A stretch of 64,000 bases of DNA from an uncultured Collinsella sp. (GCA_959599915.1 CAUGJE010000006.1:62001-126000); one strand, 5' to 3'; counted from the first letter of the stretch, positions 16,080 through 26,554 are shown. Translations and numbers: made by a program. Notes: a model not told the origin generated them from the sequence alone.

Positions 16080-17510
16080 ATGACTAACTATCAAAAACTC
16101 GCCCAAAGAATCATCGAAGAGGTGGGCGGCAAGGCGAATGTTTCAAGCGCGACGCATTGCATGACGCGTCTGCGCCTCGTTCTTAAGGACGAGGGGCTTG
16201 CAGATGACGCCAAGCTCAATGCGATTCCCGAAGTGATTAGCGTGGTGCACGCTGGCGGCCAGGTGCAGCTCGTAATCGGGCCGACCGTCGACAAGGTCTA
16301 CGACGCGGTATGCAGGGAAGGCGGCTTTGAAGTCCAGACGGCGATTGATGAAGATCTGGACGCAGCAGAGAGGCTTCCCTGGAAGGAGCGGTTCGCTCCG
16401 AAGCGCATCGGCAATCTGATTCTCGATGCGGTGAGCGGCTCTATCGCTCCCATTCTGCCCGTGTTCTGCATCGCGGGTATCTTCCGCATGTTCACCATTT
16501 TGCTTGGTCCGGAAGGCGCGGGCCTTCTAGCCGCGGAGGGCAGCATGTACCGGCTCTTCACCTTGGTGGGAGACGCGGCATATTACTTCCTGCCGATCTT
16601 CGGTGCCTATGCGGCGGCCAAGAAGTTCCAGACGAGTCCTGTGCTCGCGCTCATGACGGCTGCTATTATGATTCATCCGAGCATGCTCGCTATCGTCGAG
16701 GAGGGCGCTCCGTTCGACGTCTACGGCATCCCCATGACGCTGGTGAATTACACACAGTCGGTGCTTCCCATCATCCTCATCGTGTGGATTCAGTCCTACG
16801 TAGAGGGGCTTATCAAGAAGCATTGCCCTGACATGCTGCGCATCCTCGTGATTCCAGTGGGGACCATGCTCATCATGCTGCCGCTTGCACTCTGCGTCTT
16901 CGGCCCCGCCGTCTCCTTCATTATGGGCATCATCGCCGATATCATCATCTGGCTCGGCGCGAACGCCGGTCCGCTGTGCGGTCTGGTGGTCGGTGCGACG
17001 TGGAACCTCGTGATCGCTACCGGCATGCATGTGCCGATTCTCACCGCTATGATGCCCGGCTGGCTTGAGGTGGGCTATGACGCCGTGTGCACTCCGGGTA
17101 CGACGGTGGTTGTTTACGTGACGCTTGCGGTCGCGCTCGCCTACGGCATCCGTGCAAAGGGCAAGGCTAACCGTCAGCTCGGTTGGACTACCTTCGCTAC
17201 CTATGCGCTCGGCCGCGTATCCGAGCCCATCATTTACGGCATCCTCTTGCGCGATAAGAAGGCGCTCGCTTGGTCGATGATCGGCGGCGCGGCCGGCGGC
17301 CTTGCATGCGGTCTGCTCAACGCGCGCATCTTCGTCTTCTCGGGAGTCGGCTTCCCGTGGATGAACGTCATCAAGTTCAGCCAGGACATCATTCCGGGCG
17401 CCATCAGCTGCGCGATTGGCTTTGCGGTGACATTCGCCCTCTGCATGGTCTTTGGCTTCGACAATCGCGAATCGGGCGAGAAGGAAGCCGAGGAGGCCCT
17501 TGAGGCTTAA
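16080..17510 (+). CDS. PTS beta-glucoside transporter subunit IIBC
   Basis: This 476-residue membrane protein takes up and phosphorylates beta-glucosides. The N-terminal EIIB domain carries the phosphocysteine in SATHCMTRLRL (Cys27). The EIIC domain from about residue 105 has roughly ten hydrophobic segments, including GSIAPILPVFCIAGIFRM and the SEPIIYGILL substrate-site segment. No IIA domain is fused and none is encoded nearby, so a separate glucose-type IIA must supply phosphate. GGAGGA precedes two adjacent ATGs (16077, 16080). The second has better spacing. Co-transcribed with licT and the glucosidase. Confidence 0.9.
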   Translation: MTNYQKLAQRIIEEVGGKANVSSATHCMTRLRLVLKDEGLADDAKLNAIPEVISVVHAGGQVQLVIGPTVDKVYDAVCREGGFEVQTAIDEDLDAAERLPWKERFAPKRIGNLILDAVSGSIAPILPVFCIAGIFRMFTILLGPEGAGLLAAEGSMYRLFTLVGDAAYYFLPIFGAYAAAKKFQTSPVLALMTAAIMIHPSMLAIVEEGAPFDVYGIPMTLVNYTQSVLPIILIVWIQSYVEGLIKKHCPDMLRILVIPVGTMLIMLPLALCVFGPAVSFIMGIIADIIIWLGANAGPLCGLVVGATWNLVIATGMHVPILTAMMPGWLEVGYDAVCTPGTTVVVYVTLAVALAYGIRAKGKANRQLGWTTFATYALGRVSEPIIYGILLRDKKALAWSMIGGAAGGLACGLLNARIFVFSGVGFPWMNVIKFSQDIIPGAISCAIGFAVTFALCMVFGFDNRESGEKEAEEALEA

Positions 17511-17637
17511 GCGCTGCATCTAGAAGGGTGCCTTAGCGCAACGAGTCTCTTCTCGGAACTGGGGCCCCATGAACCCGGACGGGCACCGCTGCATGGTGGT
17601 GCCCGTTCGCACTAAAAGCAAGATAAGGAGGACTCCC

Positions 17638-19059
17638 ATGCCATTGCGTTCTGATTTCCTCTGGGGCGGTGCGCTTTCCGCCAACCAGTGTGAGGGTGCC
17701 TGGGACGAGGGCGGGCGGGGGCTCGCCAACGCGGATCTTCTGCCGTACGGGCGGGACCGTCTCGCCGTCATCAGGGGTGACGACGTTCCGCTCGAGCCGC
17801 TGTCCGACCATTACTACCCGGCCCAACAGGCCATCGATTTCTATCATCATTACCGCGAGGACATCGCGCTCTTCGGCGAGATGGGCTTCAAGGCTCTGCG
17901 CCTCTCCATCGCATGGAGCCGTATATTCCCCAACGGGGATGACTCCGAACCCAACGAGCAGGGCCTCGCGTTCTATGAGGATGTGTTTCGCACCTGCCTC
18001 GAACAGGGCATCGAGCCGGTGGTGACGCTCAACCACTATGACGTGCCCATGCATCTTGTTACGGCATACGGCGGTTGGCGCAACCGCGCTCTCGTGGGCA
18101 TGTTTGAGCGCTTCGCTCGCACTGTGTTCGCACGTTACCGCAATCAAGTGCGCTCTTGGCTCACGTTCAACGAGATCAACATCATGACCTCTGCGTGCTT
18201 CATGGCGGCAGGCATCGTGTTTGATGAGGGGGAGGACCGCTACGTCTCCGTTCATAACGCGGTGCATCACGTGCTCGTGGCGAGTGCTTGCGCGGTGCGC
18301 GCCTGCCATGAGATCATCCCTGGTGCGCAAATCGGCTGCATGCTCAATGCGGGTATTTTCTATCCTGCTACCTGCAACCCTGCCGACGTTAAAACGGCTC
18401 AGGACGAGAATCGCAAGCACTACATGTTCACCGACGTGCAGGTGCGCGGCCACTATCCGTGCTACATGCTCACGGAGTATGAGCGTCAAGGGTTCGCGAT
18501 TCCTTGGGCGGAGGGCGATGAGGAGGTCCTTGCGCAGAATCCGGTGGACTTCGTGGGCTTCTCTTACTACTCGACGCGCGTGGCGCAGGCAAACACCGAG
18601 GGGCAGTTCGACTCCAATCTACTCAAGAGTGCCCCCAACCCTTACCTTAAGATGGAGCCATGGGGCAGATTCATCGATCCCGCAGGGCTGCGCATCACCA
18701 TGAACGACATATACGACCGGTACGAAAAGCCGCTCTTTATCGTGGAGAACGGTCTCGGAGCCCCGGATGAGCCGGATCAGAACGGCTTTGTGGATGATGG
18801 ATACCGTATCGATTACCTGCGCGAGCACATCCAGGCTATGAAGGACGCCGTCGAAATCGACGGGGTGGACCTCCTGGGCTACACGTGCTGGGGACCGATC
18901 GATCTGGTTTCGGTCGCAACGGGCCAGATGCGCAAGCGCTACGGTTTCATTTATGTCGACCTCGATGACGAAGGACACGGCACACGTCGGCGCAGCAAGA
19001 AAAGATCGTTCGAGTGGTATCGCAAGGTAATTGCCTCAAACGGCGAGGACCTGAGCTGA
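17638..19059 (+). CDS. 6-phospho-beta-glucosidase, GH1
   Basis: This 473-residue cytosolic GH1 enzyme should hydrolyse the 6-phospho-beta-glucoside delivered by the PTS. TFNEIN carries the acid/base Glu and FIVENGLGAPD the nucleophile Glu. The N-terminal PLRSDFLWGGALSANQCEGA and central LSIAWSRIFPNG are GH1 signatures, and DLVSVATGQMRKRYGFIYVDLDDEG matches the phospho-glucosidase subgroup. AAGGAGG lies 6 bases before ATG 17638. Last gene of the operon, followed by a strong terminator. Which glucoside (cellobiose, salicin, arbutin, gentiobiose) is used cannot be told. Confidence 0.92.
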   Translation: MPLRSDFLWGGALSANQCEGAWDEGGRGLANADLLPYGRDRLAVIRGDDVPLEPLSDHYYPAQQAIDFYHHYREDIALFGEMGFKALRLSIAWSRIFPNGDDSEPNEQGLAFYEDVFRTCLEQGIEPVVTLNHYDVPMHLVTAYGGWRNRALVGMFERFARTVFARYRNQVRSWLTFNEINIMTSACFMAAGIVFDEGEDRYVSVHNAVHHVLVASACAVRACHEIIPGAQIGCMLNAGIFYPATCNPADVKTAQDENRKHYMFTDVQVRGHYPCYMLTEYERQGFAIPWAEGDEEVLAQNPVDFVGFSYYSTRVAQANTEGQFDSNLLKSAPNPYLKMEPWGRFIDPAGLRITMNDIYDRYEKPLFIVENGLGAPDEPDQNGFVDDGYRIDYLREHIQAMKDAVEIDGVDLLGYTCWGPIDLVSVATGQMRKRYGFIYVDLDDEGHGTRRRSKKRSFEWYRKVIASNGEDLS

Positions 19060-19069
19060 GCTTTCCTCA

Positions 19070-19109
19070 GGGGCCGGACCGCGACATGGGGTCGCGGTCC
19101 GGCCCCTTT
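19070..19109 (+). terminator. Terminator of the bgl operon
   Basis: A perfect 15-bp G+C-rich stem (19070-19084/19092-19106) with a 7-base loop, followed by ttt. It begins 10 bases after the glucosidase stop. Confidence 0.85.
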
Positions 19110-19257
19110 GCGACGAATGAAGCAATCAGGTCAAAGCAGCTAAAAAAGACACGTCCCAAAAAGACTGCCCGTGTGGGTTTGGCTAGGTTCGGGCGCTGTC
19201 CGTGCCGTGGGGTAAAATCGTTCAGTCAGAACACGAACCCGCATCGGAGCTCATCAC

Positions 19258-22200
19258 ATGGCATTCGTCCATCTGCACAATCACACTGTTTTCTCCATGC
19301 TCGACGGCGCAACCCGTATCCAGGATATGGTCAATCGTGCCGTTGAGCTGGGCATGCCCGCCGTGGCCATTACCGACCACGGCTACATGTATGGCGTACC
19401 CGACCTGGCGCTGGCCTGCGACGCCGTCAACCACAACACGCCCGAGTACAAAACCTGGAGCCACGACAAGGCCTTCTTGGAAAAGGACCGCCGCGACGAG
19501 CTGGTGGAGCCCGATCCCGAGTCCAGCCCGCGCGAGCATGCCCAGTATGTGAAGGACATGGCCATGTGGGACGAGAAGGGCAACATCGACGAGCTCAAGC
19601 CGCCTCTGGTCATCAAGCCCATCTTTGGCTGCGAGGTCTACTTTACGCCGGACGAGACGCTTGCCCGCGACCATAAGCCCGAGCTCTACCACATGATCCT
19701 TCTGGCCAAGGACCAGGAGGGATACGTCAACCTGATGCAGACGGTCTCCGAGGCCGCCGTGCAGGGCTTTTACTATAAGCCGCGCGTGACGCTCGACAAC
19801 CTGCGCCGCCACGCCAAGGGCATGATCTGCACGAGCGCCTGCATCGCGGGCATCATCCCCAAATACATCGACCGCGGTGACATGGAGGGCGCCATCAAGT
19901 GGGCCGAGACCTTCCGCGATACCTTCGAACCCGGCGACTTTTACATCGAGATCCAGGAACACGGCATCACTACCGACAATGGTCTGACCGACGAGCAGAT
20001 GGACCGTACGCTCATCGATATCGCCAAGCAGGTGGGCGTCAAGGTCATCGCCACCAACGACTTCCACTACCTGCGCCGCGAGGACGCGCCCGTGCAGGAC
20101 GTCATCATGTGCATTGGCATGAACGCCAAGGTCGACGACCCTAACCGCATGCGCATGACTGGCTCGGAGTTTTACATGAAGACCGAGGAGGAGATGCGGG
20201 CGATGTTCCCGTATTGCCCCGAGGCCTGCGACAACACGCTCGAGATCGCCGACAAGTGCTACGTTGAGCTGGACTGGGACTCCATCATCCTGCCGCGCTT
20301 CCCGCTGCTCGATCCCGGCGAGACGCACGAGAGCCAGTTCCGCCGCGAGTGCGAGAAGGGCCTGCGCCAGCACTACGGCGACGACTGGGCCACGCGCGAG
20401 ATTGGTGGCGTCAACATCAAAGAGCGCTTTGAGTACGAATACAAAGTCATCTGCGACAAGGGCTTTGCCGCCTACTTCTTGATTGTTGCCGAGTACGTGC
20501 AATGGGCCAAGGACAACGGCATCGGCGTCGGCCCCGGCCGTGGCTCGGCCGCCGGCGCTATCGTCGCCTACGCCATGAACATCACCGCGTTCGACCCGCT
20601 CGAGAACGGTCTGATGTTCGAGAGGTTCCTGTCCCCGCAGCGTACCGAGATGCCCGATATCGATATGGACTTCGACGATGAGCGGCGCCTCGAGGTCGTG
20701 GAGCACGTTCGCCAGCTCTACGGCCCCGAGAAGGTCACCCACGTCATCACCTACTCGACCATTAAGGCCAAGCAGGCCATCAACGACGCTGCGCGCGTCC
20801 TGGACTACCCGGTCTACATGGGCCAGCGTCTGTCCAAGATGGTCTCGAGCGACCCCAAGGTCAAGCTCAAGCAGGTGCTCGAAAAGCAACCCGGCAAAGA
20901 GGATCTGTTTAACCCCGATTTTGCCGAGGCCTATAAAAAGGACGACGACGCCCGCCGCATCATCGACACGGCGCTCTCGATTGAGGGCCTTACCCGTGGC
21001 GAGGGTGTGCACGCGTGCGCCGTTCTGATCTGCCGCGACCCCGTCAACGAGCACGTGCCCACCAAGCTCGACACCAAGGGCGGCGTCGAGATTACCCAGT
21101 ACGAAGGTCATACCGTTGCCGACATGGGCCTGCTCAAGATGGACTTCTTGGGCCTGCGCACGCTGACGGTTATCTCCAAGGCCAAGGCAAACATCAAAAA
21201 GAACTTCGGCATCGACATCAAAGAGGAAGAGATCCCCTTTGACGACCCCGAGATCTTTAAGCTCATGGGCTCCGGCCATACCGCCGGCGTCTTCCAGGTC
21301 GAGTCCGCCGGCATGACGGCCACGATCAAGAACATGAAGCCCACCGAGTACAAGCACGTCGTGGCATTGATCGCCCTGTACCGCCCGGGCCCGCTGGGCG
21401 CCGGCATGGTTTCGTCCTACATCAACCGTATGAACGGCAAGGAGCCGGCCGTCTCCTACGACGACCGCCTGGACGACATCCTGGGCGAAACCTACGGCAC
21501 CATGGTCTACCAGGAACAGGTTATGCTCATCTCCGTCGAGATGTGCGGCTTCTCCAAGGGCGAATCGGACTCGCGTATCCGTAAGCCCGTGGCTAAGAAA
21601 AAGATCAAGCTGCTCACGTCGACGGTGCTGCACTGGGAGGATGGCTCGGACGAGACCACCTACGACCACTGGATGAACGGCGCTATCAAGAACAACTACA
21701 CGCGCGAGGTCGCCCAGAAGATTTGGGACGATGTTCTCGAGTTCGCATCCTACGCCTTCAACAAGTCGCACTCCGCCGGCTACGCCATCCTGGTTATGCA
21801 GACGGCGTGGCTCAAGGCGCACTATCCGCACGAGTACATGGCGGCCGTTCTGACGTCCTATACGGGCAAGACCGACAAGATCGTGCACTACGTCTCGGCG
21901 TGCCGTCACGACGGCATCCCCGTGCTGTCGCCAGATGTCAACGAGTCCGGCACCGAGTTCACGGCTACCAAGGAGGGCGTGCGCTTTGGTCTGGCCGGCA
22001 TCCGCGGCGTGGGCACCGGCGTGGCGCAGGCGATTATCGCCGAGCGCGAGGCGGGCGGTCCGTTTAAGACACTGCACGACTTTGTCGAGCGCGTGGACTC
22101 GAGCCAGGCCAACCGTCGCGTAATCGAATCGCTGATCAAGGCAGGCGCCTTCGACTCCACGGGGTATCCGCGTCGTCAGATGATGCACTTTGTGGACAAG

Positions 22201-23061
22201 AACAACCCCGAGAACATCATCGACGCCGCGATAAAGCGCCAGAAGGACCGCGCGAGCGGCCAGACCTCGTTCTTCGACATGTTTGGCGACGTTGAGGGCT
22301 CGGGCTTTGAGGTGAGCGTGCCCGATTCGGACGGCCAGGAGTGGGACCGCCACCTTAAGCTGAGCCAGGAGAAGGAGGTTCTGGGCATCTATGTCTCGGA
22401 CCACCCGCTGCGCCCGTTTGAGTATGCACTAGCCAAGGCGCGCGACTTCTCGTTCTCGCAGATCGATACCGGCTACGAAATTCAGAATCCTACGGGCGGC
22501 ACCATCAACCAGGAGATTCCCGAGGGCAAGGCGCTGTGGTGGGCCGGCATGGTCTCGAGCGTGTCCAAGCGCGTGACCAAAAACGGTGACCCCATGGGCA
22601 TCGTGCAGCTCGAGGACATGGAAGGCGAGGCCACGGTCGTGGTGTTCCCCAAGACCTACAAGGAGGCCGAGGGGTATCTGTACGGCGAGGTCGATCCCGA
22701 GACCGGCGCGCAGCTGTCCGACGCCTTTGTGCGCATCAAGGGCAAGCTCGAGCGCTCGGACCGCGGCGACCAGATCATCGCGCAGGAGATTGTGCCGCTG
22801 GAGCTCAACGAGGAGAACAACAAGCCCAAGGTGTTTGAGGTCATGGTGCCCAACAGCCGCTTTAGCCAGGGCAATATGGCGCGTCTTGCCACGGTGCTCA
22901 CCGCTAACCCGGGCGGCGACCGCGTGGAGATCTTTATCGAGCAGGTGGACGGGCGCGTGCTGCGCGCCGAGGTGCCTGCCAAGGTCAACGCGCGCTCGAT
23001 TCCGCTGCTGGCCGAGGCCAAGGCCATTGTGGGTAACCAGGGTCGCGTGACGGTGATCTAA
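19258..23061 (+). CDS. dnaE: DNA polymerase III subunit alpha
   Basis: This 1267-residue replicative polymerase starts with a PHP domain (HLHNHTVFSMLDGA, AITDHG). The polymerase core has GVGPGRGSAAGA and the catalytic PDIDMDFDD (about residue 465), with the third Asp region further on. Helix-hairpin-helix and OB-fold segments (GEATVVVFPKTYKEAEG) lie at the C-terminus. Between the ITDHG and IKPIFG motifs of the PHP domain there is an acidic insert of about 55 residues (near 60-115) not found in E. coli DnaE. GGAG precedes the ATG. The SNF2 helicase gene follows after 28 bases. Confidence 0.96.
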   Translation: MAFVHLHNHTVFSMLDGATRIQDMVNRAVELGMPAVAITDHGYMYGVPDLALACDAVNHNTPEYKTWSHDKAFLEKDRRDELVEPDPESSPREHAQYVKDMAMWDEKGNIDELKPPLVIKPIFGCEVYFTPDETLARDHKPELYHMILLAKDQEGYVNLMQTVSEAAVQGFYYKPRVTLDNLRRHAKGMICTSACIAGIIPKYIDRGDMEGAIKWAETFRDTFEPGDFYIEIQEHGITTDNGLTDEQMDRTLIDIAKQVGVKVIATNDFHYLRREDAPVQDVIMCIGMNAKVDDPNRMRMTGSEFYMKTEEEMRAMFPYCPEACDNTLEIADKCYVELDWDSIILPRFPLLDPGETHESQFRRECEKGLRQHYGDDWATREIGGVNIKERFEYEYKVICDKGFAAYFLIVAEYVQWAKDNGIGVGPGRGSAAGAIVAYAMNITAFDPLENGLMFERFLSPQRTEMPDIDMDFDDERRLEVVEHVRQLYGPEKVTHVITYSTIKAKQAINDAARVLDYPVYMGQRLSKMVSSDPKVKLKQVLEKQPGKEDLFNPDFAEAYKKDDDARRIIDTALSIEGLTRGEGVHACAVLICRDPVNEHVPTKLDTKGGVEITQYEGHTVADMGLLKMDFLGLRTLTVISKAKANIKKNFGIDIKEEEIPFDDPEIFKLMGSGHTAGVFQVESAGMTATIKNMKPTEYKHVVALIALYRPGPLGAGMVSSYINRMNGKEPAVSYDDRLDDILGETYGTMVYQEQVMLISVEMCGFSKGESDSRIRKPVAKKKIKLLTSTVLHWEDGSDETTYDHWMNGAIKNNYTREVAQKIWDDVLEFASYAFNKSHSAGYAILVMQTAWLKAHYPHEYMAAVLTSYTGKTDKIVHYVSACRHDGIPVLSPDVNESGTEFTATKEGVRFGLAGIRGVGTGVAQAIIAEREAGGPFKTLHDFVERVDSSQANRRVIESLIKAGAFDSTGYPRRQMMHFVDKNNPENIIDAAIKRQKDRASGQTSFFDMFGDVEGSGFEVSVPDSDGQEWDRHLKLSQEKEVLGIYVSDHPLRPFEYALAKARDFSFSQIDTGYEIQNPTGGTINQEIPEGKALWWAGMVSSVSKRVTKNGDPMGIVQLEDMEGEATVVVFPKTYKEAEGYLYGEVDPETGAQLSDAFVRIKGKLERSDRGDQIIAQEIVPLELNEENNKPKVFEVMVPNSRFSQGNMARLATVLTANPGGDRVEIFIEQVDGRVLRAEVPAKVNARSIPLLAEAKAIVGNQGRVTVI

Positions 23062-23089
23062 GCTACCCCGGGTGAGATTGGAGGAAGTG

Positions 23090-26000
23090 ATGGCGCAGGG
23101 GACGTTTGTGCGGGCGCTTCGCAAAGAGGCGGCGTTGAGCGGCACCTTTATGAAGGGGCGTTCGCTCATGCTCAACGGCGCCGTGCTGTCGATCGAGGAC
23201 AGCGGCTCGCGCTTCTCCAAAAACGTGACGGTCGAGGGCTCGGTGCGCGGTTCGCGTGGCGACCTGTACAAGACGCACGTGGCGCTCGACATGGACGAGC
23301 ACGAGGTGATCGACTACGACTGCGATTGCCCCGCCGCCTATCGTTACCCCGGTATGTGCAAGCACGCTATTGCCACGGCTCTGGCGTATTTGGATGCCAG
23401 CGGCGCCGAGCCCGTCGAAGGTTTGCGCACGCCGGTTCGCACGTTTACGGCGCAGTCGAAACAGCCCGCGCGCACCGCACCCAAAGCGCCGGCCGTCAAC
23501 ACCAACTTTCCCTTTCCGGCGCCCGTCCCCACGAGCCCGAGCCTTGTGGCGGCGCTCTCCAATCTTTCGGACGCGCGCATGGATGAGCTGGCGAGCATGC
23601 GCCGCAAGCTTGCCGGTGCCGTTGATCCCGACGCCCCCAAAGCGGCATTGGAGCCCTCGTTGGTGCCGTACTACAATCCGCTGTTCGCTGACCGCTTTAG
23701 CTGGGCGCTCGAGTTCCGCATTCGCTGTGGATCGGTCTCCTACGTGGTCAAGGACATCGACGGCATGGCCGATGCCTACGTGCGCGGCGGCACGTTCTCC
23801 TATGGCAAGAAGCTCACGTTTGTCCATTCACCTGAGGCCTTTGACGAAACATCGGCAAAGCTGCTCAACCTTGTTGTGACGACAGTTGCCTATCTCGATG
23901 ACATCACAAGCTCGCGTTCGGCGTCGTACGACTTTGCCCGCAGCGGTTTTGTTGCCGAGCGTCAGTTGCCGCTGTCCGAGCATAGCATCGTATATGTGCT
24001 GGACCTGCTGCGCGGCCAGACCATCTCCTTTGAGCCCGCCTGGTCGCGGGGGATGACGACGCATCGCACCTACGACGTGGCGGTTGAGCTGTCTCCGCAA
24101 GGGGAGGACGAGGCCTCAGCAAAACAACCGCCGCTTCTTGCCGCCAAAATCGCGCCGGCGGCTGGTGGCAGCTACGATCTGCGCCTGCCGGCCGATGCAT
24201 ACTGCTTTGCTTCGGGCGACGTAGCTTATCTGGTCGACACCCGCCGTGCGCGCCGCACCGATGTAGCGTTTGCCCAGCATGCGGCGCCGTTCCTATCGCG
24301 CTTGCTGCCGTGCCGCACGCCCGCCCATATTGCCGCCGAGCAGGTGGGTGAGTTCTGCCGTATGGCGCTGCCCATTTTGCGCGACTACACCGACCTCACC
24401 GCGCCCGCCGCGCTCGATACCGTGGCACCCGAGCCGAGCTTTGCTATGGCGATCGGTGTCGACGATGGGCTCGTGACCTGCATAATTACGGTTACCTACG
24501 GCGATTGGTCGGCGGATCTCTTTAGCCTGGGCGCTCCGGGCAGCCCCTTCGAAGAGCAGCGCCCCGGTGTGCCACCCCGCGACGAGGTGGCGGAGTTTCG
24601 CGTTATGGATACAGCGGCCCTGTACTTCGATTTCTACAAGGGCGGTCTGGCGTTTGAGGAGCGCGATGATGAGAGCCTGTTCTGTCTGCTGACCGAGGGT
24701 CTGTCCGCCCTGTCCGAGCTGGGTGAGGTCATGCTCAGTGACCGTCTGCGCCAGGTCTCGGTCCGCCCTGCGCCCAAGCTTTCGGTGCGTGCGACCGTCA
24801 AGAGTAACCTGCTCGACGTCGAGCTGGGCGCGAGCGGGCTTTCGGCCGCGGACCTTGCCGTCTATCTCGATTCGTACAAGCGCCACCAGACGTTTGCGCG
24901 CCTGACGTCCGGCGACATCGTGCGCCTGGATGAGGGAGCGCGCGCCGCGTTTGGCCTTGCCGAAGATCTGGGTGTCGATGCCGTCGACCTGCTCGACGGC
25001 GTGTCGCTTCCCGCGTCGAGCACCCTTTTTGTCGATAGCATGCTCGCGCGCACGCCGGCGCTCGAGGCCGATCGCGACGCCGCGTTCCGCCGCACCGTCG
25101 AGCGCCTGGACACGCTCGGCAAGATGGACTTTACGGTACCCGCCTCGCTCAAGGCAACGATGCGCGGCTACCAGGTCGACGGATACCAGTGGCTCGGCTC
25201 GCTCGAACACCTGGGCCTTGGCGGCATCTTGGCCGACGACATGGGCCTGGGCAAAACGCTCCAGATGATTGCGCATATTCTGGCGCGCGTGGAGGCGGGG
25301 GACACCAAGCCCACGCTCGTGGTATGCCCGGCCTCACTCGTGTACAACTGGACCGCCGAGCTGGAGCGCTTTGCCCCGTCGCTCGATGTGTGCGCCATCG
25401 TGGGCGCCAAAGCTCAACGTCGTGTACAGATTGCCGGCGTGGCCGAGCATAGCGTGGTTGTGACGTCGTATGATCTTATGCGGCGCGATATCGACGAGTA
25501 CGTCGAGCAGGATTTTGCCCGCGTGGTGCTCGATGAGGCCCAGTACATTAAAAACCCGCTCACCCAGGTGGCCCGCGCTGCCAAGCGCCTGCCGGCCGGC
25601 GTGCGCTTTGCCCTGACGGGAACGCCTATCGAAAACCGCCTGTCCGAGCTCTGGAGCATCTTTGACTTTTTGATGCCGGGCCTGCTTGGCACGCGCGAGT
25701 CGTTTGCCAAGCGTTTCGAAAGTCCGGTCGAGCACGCTGAGGGCGACAGCGCCACTCGCCTGCAGGCGCTCGTGTCGCCGTTTGTGCTGCGCCGTGTCAA
25801 GGAAGACGTGGTGGACGATCTGCCCGAAAAGATCGAGGACACCGTCGTGGCTCAGCTCACCGGCGAGCAGCGCAAGCTTTACCTGGCAAACCAAGACCGC
25901 ATCGCCCAGCAGGTGCAGCACCGCGAGGCTGGGGAGTTTAAGAAGGACAAGCTCAAGGTGCTCGCCGAGCTCACCAAGCTGCGCCAGATCTGCTGCGACC

Positions 26001-26554
26001 CGCATCTGCACTACGCGGACTACAAGGCGGGAAGCGCCAAGCTCGATACGTGCATGGAGCTCGTCCATGGTGCGCTCGACGGTGGTCATCGCATCTTGCT
26101 GTTCAGCCAGTTCACGGGCATGCTCGATATCATCGGCAAGCGCCTGGTCAAGGAGGATATCGCCTTCCTTAAGCTCACGGGCGCATCGTCTAAAGAGAGC
26201 CGCGCCAAGATGGTCGCGCAGTTCCAAGCAGGCGAGGTTCCGGTCTTTTTGATTTCGCTCAAGGCGGGCGGCGTGGGCCTTAACCTGACGGCGGCCGACG
26301 TGGTCATCCACTACGACCCGTGGTGGAACGTGGCGGCGCAGGACCAAGCGACTGACCGCGCGCATCGTATTGGCCAGCAACATACCGTGACCGTGTACAA
26401 GCTCATCGCCAAGGACACGATCGAGGAGCGCATTATGCAGATGCAGGAGTCCAAGCGCGATCTGGTCAACAGCGTGCTCGGCGGCGACGGCATCTCGTCG
26501 GCACTGTTCACGCGCGAGGATGTTCTGGCGCTGCTCGGCGGCGACGGGCGCTAA
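23090..26554 (+). CDS. SWIM zinc-finger SNF2-family helicase
   Basis: This 1154-residue DEAD/DEAH-like ATPase is a bacterial SNF2 protein. A SWIM finger lies near residues 75-95 (DCDCPAAYRYPGMCKH, the CxCxnCxH pattern). The C-terminal motor has LADDMGLGKTLQ (Walker A, about 714), VLDEAQYIKN (DEAQ box), LTGTPIENRLSELW, LFSQFTGMLDII, and the final motif TDRAHRIGQQ. Such proteins remodel DNA-bound proteins, but their cellular role in bacteria is poorly defined. ATG 23090 has GGAGG five bases upstream. Short spacing suggests co-transcription with dnaE and a link to replication or repair. Confidence 0.9.
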   Translation: MAQGTFVRALRKEAALSGTFMKGRSLMLNGAVLSIEDSGSRFSKNVTVEGSVRGSRGDLYKTHVALDMDEHEVIDYDCDCPAAYRYPGMCKHAIATALAYLDASGAEPVEGLRTPVRTFTAQSKQPARTAPKAPAVNTNFPFPAPVPTSPSLVAALSNLSDARMDELASMRRKLAGAVDPDAPKAALEPSLVPYYNPLFADRFSWALEFRIRCGSVSYVVKDIDGMADAYVRGGTFSYGKKLTFVHSPEAFDETSAKLLNLVVTTVAYLDDITSSRSASYDFARSGFVAERQLPLSEHSIVYVLDLLRGQTISFEPAWSRGMTTHRTYDVAVELSPQGEDEASAKQPPLLAAKIAPAAGGSYDLRLPADAYCFASGDVAYLVDTRRARRTDVAFAQHAAPFLSRLLPCRTPAHIAAEQVGEFCRMALPILRDYTDLTAPAALDTVAPEPSFAMAIGVDDGLVTCIITVTYGDWSADLFSLGAPGSPFEEQRPGVPPRDEVAEFRVMDTAALYFDFYKGGLAFEERDDESLFCLLTEGLSALSELGEVMLSDRLRQVSVRPAPKLSVRATVKSNLLDVELGASGLSAADLAVYLDSYKRHQTFARLTSGDIVRLDEGARAAFGLAEDLGVDAVDLLDGVSLPASSTLFVDSMLARTPALEADRDAAFRRTVERLDTLGKMDFTVPASLKATMRGYQVDGYQWLGSLEHLGLGGILADDMGLGKTLQMIAHILARVEAGDTKPTLVVCPASLVYNWTAELERFAPSLDVCAIVGAKAQRRVQIAGVAEHSVVVTSYDLMRRDIDEYVEQDFARVVLDEAQYIKNPLTQVARAAKRLPAGVRFALTGTPIENRLSELWSIFDFLMPGLLGTRESFAKRFESPVEHAEGDSATRLQALVSPFVLRRVKEDVVDDLPEKIEDTVVAQLTGEQRKLYLANQDRIAQQVQHREAGEFKKDKLKVLAELTKLRQICCDPHLHYADYKAGSAKLDTCMELVHGALDGGHRILLFSQFTGMLDIIGKRLVKEDIAFLKLTGASSKESRAKMVAQFQAGEVPVFLISLKAGGVGLNLTAADVVIHYDPWWNVAAQDQATDRAHRIGQQHTVTVYKLIAKDTIEERIMQMQESKRDLVNSVLGGDGISSALFTREDVLALLGGDGR

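Noticed and set aside
19222..22404. Long open frame on the minus strand opposite dnaE (about 1060 codons)
   Set aside because: It mirrors the third-position G/C bias of dnaE, has repetitive His/Val/Leu/Gly composition without motifs, and no ribosome site.
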